The notes under the pieces were generated by a model. That model had not been told where the DNA came from. It ran no database searches and worked only from the letters and a program-made list of their open reading frames with translations. Below, in pieces: positions 1 to 10,221 of a stretch of DNA of 64,000 nt. The position numbers and the translations under genes are program-made. Each line of letters starts with the position of its first letter. The first letter of the stretch is position 1. Origin of the DNA: Streptomyces collinus (lineage in GTDB: Bacteria > Actinomycetota > Actinomycetes > Streptomycetales > Streptomycetaceae); assembly GCF_031348265.1 (NCBI RefSeq), contig NZ_CP133771.1, positions 6,758,001 to 6,822,000 of the forward strand, in the 5' to 3' direction.

Positions 1-548
1 AGCCGTGGCTCCAGCCGCGGTTCGAGATACAAGGGCCGGCCGTCCATGCGCGCTCCCCCTCCTGAGGCCGCCGCACCCGTCATCCGGGCACGTCGGACAC
101 TCCCCGCGTATCGCCGTATAGCCCATATCCATTCTTCGGTCGCTTTACGCCCTGTAAGGCCCGGGCCCAGGGCCTGGGCCGGTGTGAAGCGGATCACGGG
201 CCGGGCCGCGGCGCGCGCCGGGCGCGAGGCGGCGGCATCCGCGGTTCACGGCTCGTCGCGGGCACGCCCCGTGCGGCACGCATGTGCCTGACGCCCCGCG
301 GGCACCCCGGCCGGAGACCGGCGCCGACCGTCCGAGGAGGGACGTGGACCGGCATCCGCGCCGGCTCGTCACCCCCTCGCCGCCCTCGGTGAGGGGCTCG
401 GCTCCCGGTAGCAGACCGGTGACATTCGGGACGGACCCGTAGCGGGCCGGCAGGGCAACGCATGCGGCCGGTGACGGGTCGTACTGGGGGCAAGGGCAGA
501 AGCCCGGGCAGCCGACCGGGAAAACCGGGGGAACCAATGGGGGAGACC
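1..548. other. Left-edge intergenic region without a supported gene
   Basis: I find no convincing coding sequence here. The short open frames lack ribosome binding sites and look like high-GC chance frames. An AT-richer stretch around 105-155 could carry a promoter. Short GC-rich dyads at about 161-182 and 373-396 could fold as hairpins, but neither has flanking context that identifies it. The region just before 549 holds a GGGGGAG ribosome binding site for the first gene. Confidence 0.4.
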
Positions 549-1187
549 ATGAAGATCCGTGCCCGAGGAATGCGGCAGAACCGAGGCATCCGCACCACCG
601 TGGCCGCGCTGGCGGCCGTCGCCGGTGTGGCCGCAGCCGCCGTCCCGGCCGTCGCCGCCACCGCACCGGCCTCCGGTACGCCCCGTTTCCTGGAGCCGGC
701 CGAACTGCCGCCGCACCCGACGTCGCCCTGGTACGCCGGTCCGGTCACCGCCGGTCAGCCCGACCCGCTGCCGGTCTGCGTGGGCGACGCGCTGCCGTCC
801 ATCACCACGCACCGGGACTACTGGACGGAGTACGACACGAACGCCCAGCAGATCACGGTCGTGGAGCGCAGCGAACAGCGGGCGAAGAACTTCGCGGCAC
901 TGCTGCGCAAGGACCTCGCCGGCTGTGCGAAGAAGCTGATGCAGCAGGACCCGGACATCACGGCGACGCAGAAGTACTACGGCCGGCTGAACGTCGAGGA
1001 GGGCGCCGACGTCTACGGCATCCACACCGCCTCCGCCTGGGGCTCCTCCGACATCGGCCTCTTCTCGGTCGGCCGCGACGGCACGACCGTCACGGTCGTC
1101 CGCTGGGGCCAGATGGGCAATTTCCAGCACGCGCAAGTGGCGGACTTCAAGGCCACGACGGTGACGGCGGTGAACAAGCTGTACTGA
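549..1187 (+). CDS. Small secreted protein of unknown function
   Basis: The 212-residue product starts at the ATG at 549, about 5 nt after a GGGGGAG ribosome binding site; upstream in-frame starts have no such site. The N-terminus is a typical Sec signal peptide: basic residues (MKIRARGMRQNR), a long Ala/Val-rich hydrophobic stretch and an AVAATAP cleavage region near residue 37. The mature part contains two cysteines (in PVCVGD and LAGCAKK) that could form a disulfide, and no motif I recognise. It ends 4 nt before the stop of the opposing DUF488 gene, so the two are convergent. An extracytoplasmic location is well supported; the function is unknown. Confidence 0.8.
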   Translation: MKIRARGMRQNRGIRTTVAALAAVAGVAAAAVPAVAATAPASGTPRFLEPAELPPHPTSPWYAGPVTAGQPDPLPVCVGDALPSITTHRDYWTEYDTNAQQITVVERSEQRAKNFAALLRKDLAGCAKKLMQQDPDITATQKYYGRLNVEEGADVYGIHTASAWGSSDIGLFSVGRDGTTVTVVRWGQMGNFQHAQVADFKATTVTAVNKLY

Positions 1188-1191
1188 CGGC

Positions 1192-1737
1192 TCAGCCCCG
1201 GGGCGGCTCGGCCGGGGCGTCGTACACGAGGAGCCCGTCAGCGCGCAGACGGGCTCCCGGTGTCGGCGAATGGGCACTCAGACGCCCGTCGTGCATGAGG
1301 TGGTGGGCCGGTGCGCCGCGGGCCAGTACCGCGAAGTCGGCGATCAGCCGGCGGTGACAGCGCCACCAGACCGCCTCGCTGCACATCACGGCCGTGCGGG
1401 CGCCCGCGGCCTCGTGCAGCAGGCGGTCCATCGCGGTGACGAACTCGGGGGAGCGGGTGTGGGCGGCGTAGCCGCGGAAGGACGCGTTGCGCCACACCAC
1501 GTCCGGACTGTCCGCGGGCAGGGGGCGGAACCCTCCCAGTGCGGGTTCCCACCGGTAGGTGATGCCGGCCGCCGGCATCCACTCGGCGAGCCGCTCCCGC
1601 AGCAGGTCGGGGTCCCGCCGGCTGCCGGGAGCGGTCCGCACGTCCACGACGGCCGTCACCCCGGCACCGTGCAGCAGCTCGCCGATCCGGTCCCGGCCGG
1701 CGGTGCTGTGCCCGAAGGTCAGCAGAAGCGCGTCCAC
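1192..1737 (-). CDS. DUF488 family protein
   Basis: The 181-residue protein shows the features of the DUF488 family: an N-terminal FGHS motif (residues 8-11), a DVRTAPGSR segment near residue 32, and the conserved C-terminal CSEAVWWRCHRR motif near residue 118, where the Cys-Glu and Cys-His-Arg pairs are family hallmarks. The biochemical role of DUF488 proteins is not established; the conserved cysteines suggest nucleotide or metal chemistry. The start is a GTG at 1737 with no strong ribosome binding site, so the true start could differ. It lies 52 nt downstream of the HTH-MurA gene on the same strand and could be co-transcribed with it. Confidence 0.8.
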   Translation of the reverse strand: MDALLLTFGHSTAGRDRIGELLHGAGVTAVVDVRTAPGSRRDPDLLRERLAEWMPAAGITYRWEPALGGFRPLPADSPDVVWRNASFRGYAAHTRSPEFVTAMDRLLHEAAGARTAVMCSEAVWWRCHRRLIADFAVLARGAPAHHLMHDGRLSAHSPTPGARLRADGLLVYDAPAEPPRG

Positions 1738-1789
1738 AGGAGCGGACTTTCCCGTTCCGGCGGGCCCACACCTGAGGACGCGCTTCCGG

Positions 1790-3319
1790 TCAGATGTCCC
1801 GGAACGTCTCGATCTGCGCCCCGACCGAGTTCAGCCGTTCCGCCAGGTCCTCGTAACCCCGGTTGATGACGTACACGTTGCGCAGCACCGACGTGCCCTC
1901 GGCGGCCATCATCGCCAGCAGGACGACCACCGCGGGGCGCAGCGCCGGCGGGCACATCATCTCGGCGGCGCGCCAGCGGGTCGGGCCCTCGACCAGGACG
2001 CGGTGGGGGTCGAGGAGCTGGAGCCGGCCGCCGAGGCGGTTCAGGTCGGTCAGGTAGATCGCGCGGTTGTCGTAGACCCAGTCGTGGATGAGGGTCTGGC
2101 CCTGGGCGACCGCCGCGATGGCCGCGAAGAACGGGACGTTGTCGATGTTCAGGCCGGGGAACGGCATGGGGTGGATCTTGTCGATCGGCGCCTCCAGCTT
2201 GGAGGGCCGGACGGTGAGGTCCACCAGCCGGGTACGGCCGTTGTCGGCGAAGTACTCGGGCGTCCGGTCGTGGTCGAGGCCCATCTCCTCCAGGACCGCC
2301 AGCTCGATCTCCAGGAACTCGATCGGCACCCGGCGCACCGTCAGCTCCGACTCGGTGACGACGGCCGCCGCGACCAGGCTCATCGCCTCGACCGGGTCCT
2401 CGGAGGGGGAGTAGTCCACGTCGACGTCGATGGTCGGGACGCCGTGCACGGTGAGCGTGGTGGTGCCGATGCCGTCGACCTTGACGCCGAGGGCCTCCAG
2501 GAAGAAGCAGAGGTCCTGGACCATGTAGTTGGACGAGGCGTTGCGGATGACGGTGATGCCGTCGTGCCGGGCGGCGGCGAGCAGCGCGTTCTCGGTCACC
2601 GTGTCGCCGCGCTCGGTCAGGACGATCGGGCGGTCGGGGCTGATCGCACGGTCGACCTGGGCGTGGTACTGGCCCTCGGTGGCGGCGATGTCCAGGCCGA
2701 AGCGGCGCAGCGCGATCATGTGCGGCTCGATGGTGCGCGTGCCGAGGTCGCAGCCGCCGGCGTACGGCAGCTTGAAGTGGTCCATGCGGTGCAGCAGCGG
2801 GCCGAGGAACATGATGATGGAGCGGGTGCGGCGGGCCGCGTCCGCATCGATCGCCGCCAGGTCCAGCTCGGCCGACGGCACGATCTCCAGGTCGACGCCG
2901 TCGTTGATCCACCGGGTGCGCACGCCGATGGAGCCCAGCACCTCCAGGAGGCGGTACACCTCCTCGATGCGCGCGACGCGGCGCAGTACCGTGCGCCCCT
3001 CGTTGAGCAGTGAGGCGCACAGCAGCGCCACGCACGCGTTCTTGCTCGTCTTCACGTCGATGGCACCGGACAGCCGGCGCCCGCCGACCACCCGCAGATG
3101 CATCGGACCGGCGTAACCGAGCGACACGATCTCGCTGTCGAGGGCCTCCCCGATGCGCGCGATCATCTCAAGGCTGATGTTCTGGTTGCCGCGCTCGATC
3201 CGGTTGACGGCGCTCTGGCTGGTGCCGAGCGCCTCGGCAAGCTGCGACTGCGTCCAGCCTCGGTGCTGCCGGGCGTCACGGATGAGCTTGCCGATGCGTA
3301 CGAGGTAGTCGTCTGCCAT
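1790..3319 (-). CDS. HTH-XRE/UDP-GlcNAc 1-carboxyvinyltransferase (MurA-like) fusion protein
   Basis: The 509-residue product joins two domains. Residues about 6-68 form an XRE helix-turn-helix (the WTQSQLAEALGTSQSAVNR stretch contains the recognition helices). Residues about 74-509 are an EPT/MurA fold, the enzyme family that transfers enolpyruvate from PEP to UDP-GlcNAc in peptidoglycan synthesis. The substrate-contacting K93-N94 pair is present. The catalytic loop cysteine is kept in AGGCDLG (Cys190, equivalent to E. coli Cys115), so catalysis is plausible. The ATG at 3319 has no ribosome binding site; a GATAAC -10-like element 9 nt upstream suggests a leaderless transcript. A dyad lies in the promoter. 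It may be a second MurA that controls its own transcription. The domain call is firm; in vivo activity is inference. Confidence 0.9.
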   Translation of the reverse strand: MADDYLVRIGKLIRDARQHRGWTQSQLAEALGTSQSAVNRIERGNQNISLEMIARIGEALDSEIVSLGYAGPMHLRVVGGRRLSGAIDVKTSKNACVALLCASLLNEGRTVLRRVARIEEVYRLLEVLGSIGVRTRWINDGVDLEIVPSAELDLAAIDADAARRTRSIIMFLGPLLHRMDHFKLPYAGGCDLGTRTIEPHMIALRRFGLDIAATEGQYHAQVDRAISPDRPIVLTERGDTVTENALLAAARHDGITVIRNASSNYMVQDLCFFLEALGVKVDGIGTTTLTVHGVPTIDVDVDYSPSEDPVEAMSLVAAAVVTESELTVRRVPIEFLEIELAVLEEMGLDHDRTPEYFADNGRTRLVDLTVRPSKLEAPIDKIHPMPFPGLNIDNVPFFAAIAAVAQGQTLIHDWVYDNRAIYLTDLNRLGGRLQLLDPHRVLVEGPTRWRAAEMMCPPALRPAVVVLLAMMAAEGTSVLRNVYVINRGYEDLAERLNSVGAQIETFRDI

Positions 3320-3331
3320 GAGGTTGAGGTT

Positions 3332-3347
3332 ATCTCAGATATGAGAT
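3332..3347. promoter_or_regulatory. Dyad operator at the HTH-MurA promoter
   Basis: Six-base arms ATCTCA and TGAGAT surround the spacer GATA. The dyad lies 13-28 nt before the ATG at 3319 and overlaps the likely -10 region. It is a natural autoregulatory target for the encoded XRE domain, but this is inferred from position and symmetry only. Confidence 0.5.
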
Positions 3348-3403
3348 GACACCCGACCGGGGGGTCCGAACGGGTGACGGGACGTCAATCCCGCCCGGCA
3401 TCC

Positions 3404-3604
3404 TCAGTGCCGGCGCGCCCTCGTGGTGCGCCGCCACCCGAAAGGTCCGGGCAGATCCATCGATGTCGTGCGACGTCCTGTGCTGCTGCGGGTGTAGCGC
3501 GGGCCGTTCTTTCCGCCGCCGGTGGTGATGGACCAGGAGCGCTTGTTGATGTTCAGGCGCACCCCCGGAAGGATCCGGAAACTCTTGCGGAACGTGAGCG
3601 GCAT
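3404..3604 (-). CDS. DUF4236 domain small protein
   Basis: This 66-residue basic protein starts at the ATG at 3604, preceded by a GAGGAG ribosome binding site about 7 nt upstream; the longer upstream frame has no such signal. Residues 5-52 match the DUF4236 pattern: RKSFRILPGVRLNINKRS, then a Gly-rich turn (TTGGGKNG) and a Thr/Arg-rich strand ending PGPFGWRR. These small beta-rich proteins have no established function and are often found at the N-terminus of larger bacterial proteins or alone. It sits alone between the HTH-MurA gene and the divergent aconitase gene. Confidence 0.75.
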   Translation of the reverse strand: MPLTFRKSFRILPGVRLNINKRSWSITTGGGKNGPRYTRSSTGRRTTSMDLPGPFGWRRTTRARRH

Positions 3605-3730
3605 GCCTGTCTCCTCTTCCGTGTGCGGGGAATCCGGTTCGGATACCTGGTTCGGATACCCGGGAAAAGGGCGCGCATGACCGCAGGGTGGGCGCCGGGG
3701 CATGACCATCCGGCGCTCGTGTACTAGAGT

Positions 3731-3748
3731 TATCTCGACATCGAGATA
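3731..3748. promoter_or_regulatory. Perfect inverted repeat upstream of aconitase gene
   Basis: Eight-base arms TATCTCGA and TCGAGATA flank a 2-nt centre (CA). It lies about 130 nt upstream of the acnA start in the region shared with the divergent DUF4236 gene. Size and symmetry fit an operator for a dimeric TetR- or MarR-type regulator; the protein is not identifiable from the sequence. Confidence 0.5.
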
Positions 3749-3783
3749 TCTGCCGAGAGAGCACCGCAAGCCGCCACCCTCGG

Positions 3784-3812
3784 TAAGGCATACCTAACTT
3801 AGCCTTACCTTA
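3784..3812. promoter_or_regulatory. Iron-box-like site (DmdR/IdeR type) upstream of acnA
   Basis: Positions 3794-3812 match 15 of 19 bases of the actinobacterial iron box (consensus TWAGGTTAGSCTWACCTWA). A weaker overlapping half-matching copy begins 10 bp earlier at 3784, which would allow two repressor dimers one helical turn apart. It lies about 70-95 nt before the acnA start. Iron-dependent control of an iron-sulfur enzyme is physiologically sensible, but binding is inferred. Confidence 0.55.
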
Positions 3813-3880
3813 GCGGATCGGCCGAGATGCCGTGGCGGCAGGATCGTGGTGGTACGCGCACATCAATGAAGGAGACTGTC

Positions 3881-6598
<2,718 letters not shown>

Positions 6599-6620
6599 GC
6601 GGACCGCCACGGCAGTTCGA

Positions 6621-6675
6621 GGGCCGCGTTCCCGGGAGACCGGGGGCGCGGCCCGCGCCGTTCTCGCGGCGCGGG
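6621..6675. terminator. Two tandem GC-rich hairpins between convergent genes
   Basis: The first hairpin has 8-bp arms GGGCCGCG/CGCGGCCC (6621-6654). The second has 9-bp arms CCCGCGCCG/CGGCGCGGG (6652-6675). They lie between the acnA stop and the stop of the oppositely oriented binding-protein gene, so they probably end transcription in both directions. No U-tract is present, as is usual in Streptomyces. Confidence 0.7.
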
Positions 6676-6679
6676 CGGG

Positions 6680-8035
6680 TCACTCGCCGCGGTACTTCGC
6701 CGCCGCGGCCTGGGCGAGGTCCTGCGCCTTCTCCAAGGCCGTGTCCACCGACTGCCGCCCGGCGATGGCCGCGGCGATCTGCTCCGAGACCGCTGTCCCC
6801 AGCACGGCGAACTCGGGGATGCCCAGGAAGCCGATGCCGTCGTAGGGGCGGGGGCCGACGCCCGGGTTCTGCGGGTCGGCGGAGTCCGTCGCCGCCGTGA
6901 ACTCCTGCCGGTACCAGGCAGCGGCCGCCTGTTGGTACTCGGGCTTCTCGTAGAGCGACATGCGGTTCCCGGCGGGGGCCGAGGTCCAGCCCACCTCCCG
7001 GCCGACCAGTTCCTGGAACTCCTTGGAGGAGGCCCAGGAGATGAACTCCCAGGCGGCGTCCTTGTTCTCGGCCGCCTGCTGGATGCCCCACGCCCAGGTC
7101 CACAGCCAGCCGGCCTTCTCGGTCCGGTCGTGGGGGGCCGGGACGTAACCGACCTTGCCCTTGACCGCGGAACTGTCGGCCTCGATCGACGAGGCCAGCG
7201 ACGTGGCGTCGTACATCATGGCGCACTTGCCCTGGACGAAACGGTCCAGGATCTCCAGCACACCCATCCGCTCGGCGCCGGGCTGGCCGTGGGAGCGGAG
7301 CAGGCCGACGTAGAACCCGACGGCCTTCTTGAACTCCGGTGAGGTCAGGCGCGCGTTCCAGTCCATGTCGTACCAGTGGCCGCCGAAGGTGTTGACGACC
7401 GTGTTGATCGGGGCGAGGTTCTGGCCCCAGCCGGGCAGACCGCGCAGGCAGATGCCGCTCGCGCCGTCGGTTCCGTCGACCCGGGCGGCGAGGTCGGCGA
7501 CCTGCTGCCAGGTCGGGTTCGGCGGCATCGTCAGCCCGTCCTTGCGGAACAGGTCCTTGCGGTACATCAGGAAGGAGCCCTCGCCGTAGAAGGGCTCGGC
7601 GTAGAGCTTGCCGTCCTCCCCGGTCAGCGAGGACGCGAGGTTCGGGAAGACGTCGTCCTGGTCGAAGTCCTTGTCGGCCTTCACATAGGAGTCCAGCGGG
7701 GCTAGCCATCCGTTGTCCGCGTAGATCGGCACCTCGTACGCGCTGACGCTGGCCACGTCGTGGTTGCCGGCCTGGGTCGCGAACTCGCGGTTCATCTCCT
7801 CCCGTGCCTCGTTCTCCGGCAGCAGCGTGTAGTCGACGGTGATGCCGGTCTCCGCCGTGAAGTGCTTCTTGGTGAGCTTCTTCAAGGTCTGGATCTGAGG
7901 CACGTCCGTCGCGAGCACACTGAGGTCGGCCTGCTCCTCGCCACCTGGCAGATCGGTGTCACCGCATCCGGCGAGGACCAGACCGGCGGCGACCGCGACG
8001 GCCACGGCCGCCTGAGTGAGGCGGCTGCGTTTCAT
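6680..8035 (-). CDS. Extracellular solute-binding lipoprotein, family 1 (sugar ABC type)
   Basis: The 451-residue product begins at the ATG at 8035 (MKRSRLTQ), preceded by a purine-rich GGGGCGAG. The signal peptide ends in a lipobox LAGC near residue 22, so it is a membrane-anchored extracytoplasmic lipoprotein. The mature part is a MalE/UgpB-type binding protein: VDYTLLPENEAREEMNREFA near the start, YADNGWLAPLD, and the Trp-rich WLWTWAWGIQ hinge region. It is the last gene of a leftward operon that encodes a XylFGH-type system. That transporter class uses a different binding-protein fold, so this protein has no matching MalFG permeases nearby. It may supply another transporter or act as a sensor. 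The sugar ligand is unknown. Confidence 0.85.
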   Translation of the reverse strand: MKRSRLTQAAVAVAVAAGLVLAGCGDTDLPGGEEQADLSVLATDVPQIQTLKKLTKKHFTAETGITVDYTLLPENEAREEMNREFATQAGNHDVASVSAYEVPIYADNGWLAPLDSYVKADKDFDQDDVFPNLASSLTGEDGKLYAEPFYGEGSFLMYRKDLFRKDGLTMPPNPTWQQVADLAARVDGTDGASGICLRGLPGWGQNLAPINTVVNTFGGHWYDMDWNARLTSPEFKKAVGFYVGLLRSHGQPGAERMGVLEILDRFVQGKCAMMYDATSLASSIEADSSAVKGKVGYVPAPHDRTEKAGWLWTWAWGIQQAAENKDAAWEFISWASSKEFQELVGREVGWTSAPAGNRMSLYEKPEYQQAAAAWYRQEFTAATDSADPQNPGVGPRPYDGIGFLGIPEFAVLGTAVSEQIAAAIAGRQSVDTALEKAQDLAQAAAAKYRGE

Positions 8036-8134
8036 GACATCTCGCCCCTTACCCACCTTTGCCATTTGTTAGGCATTTCATAAGAAACGGATTGATGGGC
8101 GACTTCCGGGCGCCGACTGCGGGGCGCCCGGCGG

Positions 8135-9436
8135 TCACGGCCGGCCGCGTCTGGCCTGGGAGCGTCTGGACAGCGCGTCGGCCGCGACGGCGGCCAGCAG
8201 CACCCCGCCGGTGATCATGAACTGCACGGCGTCCTGGACGCCCAGCAGCCCCATGCCCGAGGCGATCGACTGGATCACCACCACACCGAGCAGCACCGAC
8301 CAGGGCGAGCCCCGCCCGCCGAACAGACTCGTCCCGCCGATGACGGCCGCCGCGATCGCGTTGATCAGCAGCATCCCCGAACCGGCGGCACGCGCCGTCG
8401 TGGGGCTCGCCGAGGTCAGCCCCGACGCCACGAACAGCCCGCCGACCGCGGCCAGCGTCCCCGACACCATGAACATCGCGACCCGCACCCGCTCCACCCC
8501 GATGCCGGCCCGCCGGGCCGCCTCGACCCCGCCGCCGAGCGCGTACACCCGCCGCCCGTAGCGGGTGCGGCGCAGCACGTAGTCCGAGACGACCAGGACC
8601 ACCAGGAAGATCAGCAGGGCGAGCGGCAGTCCCTGGAACCGGTTGAGGGTGACGGCCGCCGCGAAGGACACCACCGCGAGGAGCCCCGTGCGCAGCCAGA
8701 CCTCGCCCTCGGACGGGTAGGGCATCCCGGCCGCCCGGTGCCGGCTCCGGCGGCGGCGGGCGGCCAGGACGTACCCGGCCGTGCCGAGCCCCGCGACCGC
8801 GTACGCCGCCAGGTCGTCGCCGAAGTGGTGGCTGGTCAGCGAGGCGACCAAGCCCTCCTCGTCGATGTTGATCGTGCCGCTGGCTCCCAGCAGGTAGAGC
8901 GTCAGGCCGTTCCAGATCAGCAGCCCGGCCAGCGTCACCACGAACGCGGGCACGCCGAGCCAGGCGTGGAAGACCCCGTGGAAGGCGCCCACGGCCGTCC
9001 CCGCGGCCACCGCCACGATCACCGCCAGCCACTCCGGCACCCCGTGGTTCACGTTCAGCACGGCGAACGCCGCCCCCGCCAGGCCGCTGACCGAGCCGAC
9101 CGACAGATCGATCTCCCGGATCAGCAGCACGAACACGATGCCGACGGCGACCAGGCCGGTCCCGACGATGTCCACGCTGAGGTTGGACAGGTTGCGCGGC
9201 GAGAGGAACTTGTCGTCCAGCCCCTGGAAGACGATCCAGATCACGATGAGCCCGGCGATGACCAGGAGCGGCCCCCGCTCCCCGTCGCGCACGCCGGCGC
9301 GGACGTCCAGGGCGTACTCCCGCAGGTTGTCCTGCCATCCGCGGGTGCGCCGGCCGCGGCCGGTGGTGACCGGTCCGGCGCTGCCCGGCCCGGCCGGTCC
9401 GCCGTCCCGGTGCGGCCCGCCGCGGCTCACGGCCAC
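8135..9436 (-). CDS. Sugar ABC transporter permease, XylH/RbsC type (paralogue 2)
   Basis: The 433-residue integral membrane protein belongs to the BPD_transp_2 family of CUT2 sugar permeases. About ten hydrophobic segments are visible. The conserved periplasmic/membrane motif EIDLSVGSVSGLAG (near residue 105) and the C-terminal INAIAAAVIGGTSLFGGRG motif are both intact. The charged Pro/Gly/Arg-rich first 45 residues are cytoplasmic. It overlaps the upstream ATPase gene by 10 nt, so the two are translationally coupled. It is clearly related to the XylH at 37830-39122 (same motifs, same AAA-R-G-V-E insertion loop) and represents a second CUT2 system. The likely substrate is a monosaccharide such as a pentose; specificity is unknown. 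Confidence 0.92.
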   Translation of the reverse strand: MAVSRGGPHRDGGPAGPGSAGPVTTGRGRRTRGWQDNLREYALDVRAGVRDGERGPLLVIAGLIVIWIVFQGLDDKFLSPRNLSNLSVDIVGTGLVAVGIVFVLLIREIDLSVGSVSGLAGAAFAVLNVNHGVPEWLAVIVAVAAGTAVGAFHGVFHAWLGVPAFVVTLAGLLIWNGLTLYLLGASGTINIDEEGLVASLTSHHFGDDLAAYAVAGLGTAGYVLAARRRRSRHRAAGMPYPSEGEVWLRTGLLAVVSFAAAVTLNRFQGLPLALLIFLVVLVVSDYVLRRTRYGRRVYALGGGVEAARRAGIGVERVRVAMFMVSGTLAAVGGLFVASGLTSASPTTARAAGSGMLLINAIAAAVIGGTSLFGGRGSPWSVLLGVVVIQSIASGMGLLGVQDAVQFMITGGVLLAAVAADALSRRSQARRGRP

Positions 9437-10206
9437 GCCTCCTCGTCGCCCTTCGTGCGGTGGGCCACGGCGTTGTCCGCCGCCCCCGTGACGGAGGAGA
9501 TGATCTGCTCCTGGGTCACCGTGCTCACGTCGAACAGCCCGTTGTTGCGTCCCAGCCGCAGCACGGCCACCCGGTCCGCGACGGCCTTGATGTCGCCCAT
9601 GTTGTGACTGATGAGGATGATCGCCATACCGCGGTCGCGCACCTCCTCGATGAGGTCGAGCAGATGGCTGGTCTGCTCGACGCCGAGGGCCGCGGTGGGT
9701 TCGTCCAGCAGCAGCACCTTGGGCGCGCCCATGAGCGAGCGGGAGATCGCCACGGCCTGCCGCTGCCCGGCCGACAGCGCGGCGACCGGCACCCGCACGT
9801 CGGGGATGCGGATCGACAGGGCGCGCATCAGATCACGGGCACGGCGCTCCATCTCGACCTCGTCGAGGACGCCCACCCGGTCGATCTCGCGGCCGAGGAA
9901 GAGATTGCCGACGACGTCCAGGTTGTCGCACATGGCGAGGTCCTGGTACACGGTCGCGATGCCGAGCGCGTGGGCGTCGTGCGGGCGTTTGATCTGCACG
10001 AGACGCCCCTCCCACTCGATGACGCCCCGGTCGGCGGGGCTGACCCCGGAGATCACCTTGACCAGCGTGGACTTGCCCGCTCCGTTGTCGCCCGCCAGGG
10101 CCACGACCTCACCGGCCCGGACCTGCAGGTCGACGTCGACGAGCGCCTGCACGCCGCCGAACCGCTTGGTGATGCCGCGCAACGCCAGGACGGGGGGATG
10201 GGCCAC
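9427..10206 (-). CDS. Sugar ABC transporter ATP-binding protein, XylG type (paralogue 2)
   Basis: This 259-residue ATPase carries Walker A GDNGAGKST (about residues 38-46), the signature LSAGQRQAVAISR, Walker B VLLLDEPTA and the switch histidine in ILISHN. Canonical XylG/RbsA proteins are ~500 residues with two fused ATPase domains. This one has a single domain and presumably works as a homodimer under XylH2; the paralogue at 37051 has the same half-size design, so it is not a truncation. It lies 15 nt downstream of the binding-protein gene and overlaps the permease gene by 10 nt. Confidence 0.93.
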   Translation of the reverse strand: MAHPPVLALRGITKRFGGVQALVDVDLQVRAGEVVALAGDNGAGKSTLVKVISGVSPADRGVIEWEGRLVQIKRPHDAHALGIATVYQDLAMCDNLDVVGNLFLGREIDRVGVLDEVEMERRARDLMRALSIRIPDVRVPVAALSAGQRQAVAISRSLMGAPKVLLLDEPTAALGVEQTSHLLDLIEEVRDRGMAIILISHNMGDIKAVADRVAVLRLGRNNGLFDVSTVTQEQIISSVTGAADNAVAHRTKGDEEAWP

Positions 10207-10221
10207 GGGGAACCACCTCGC

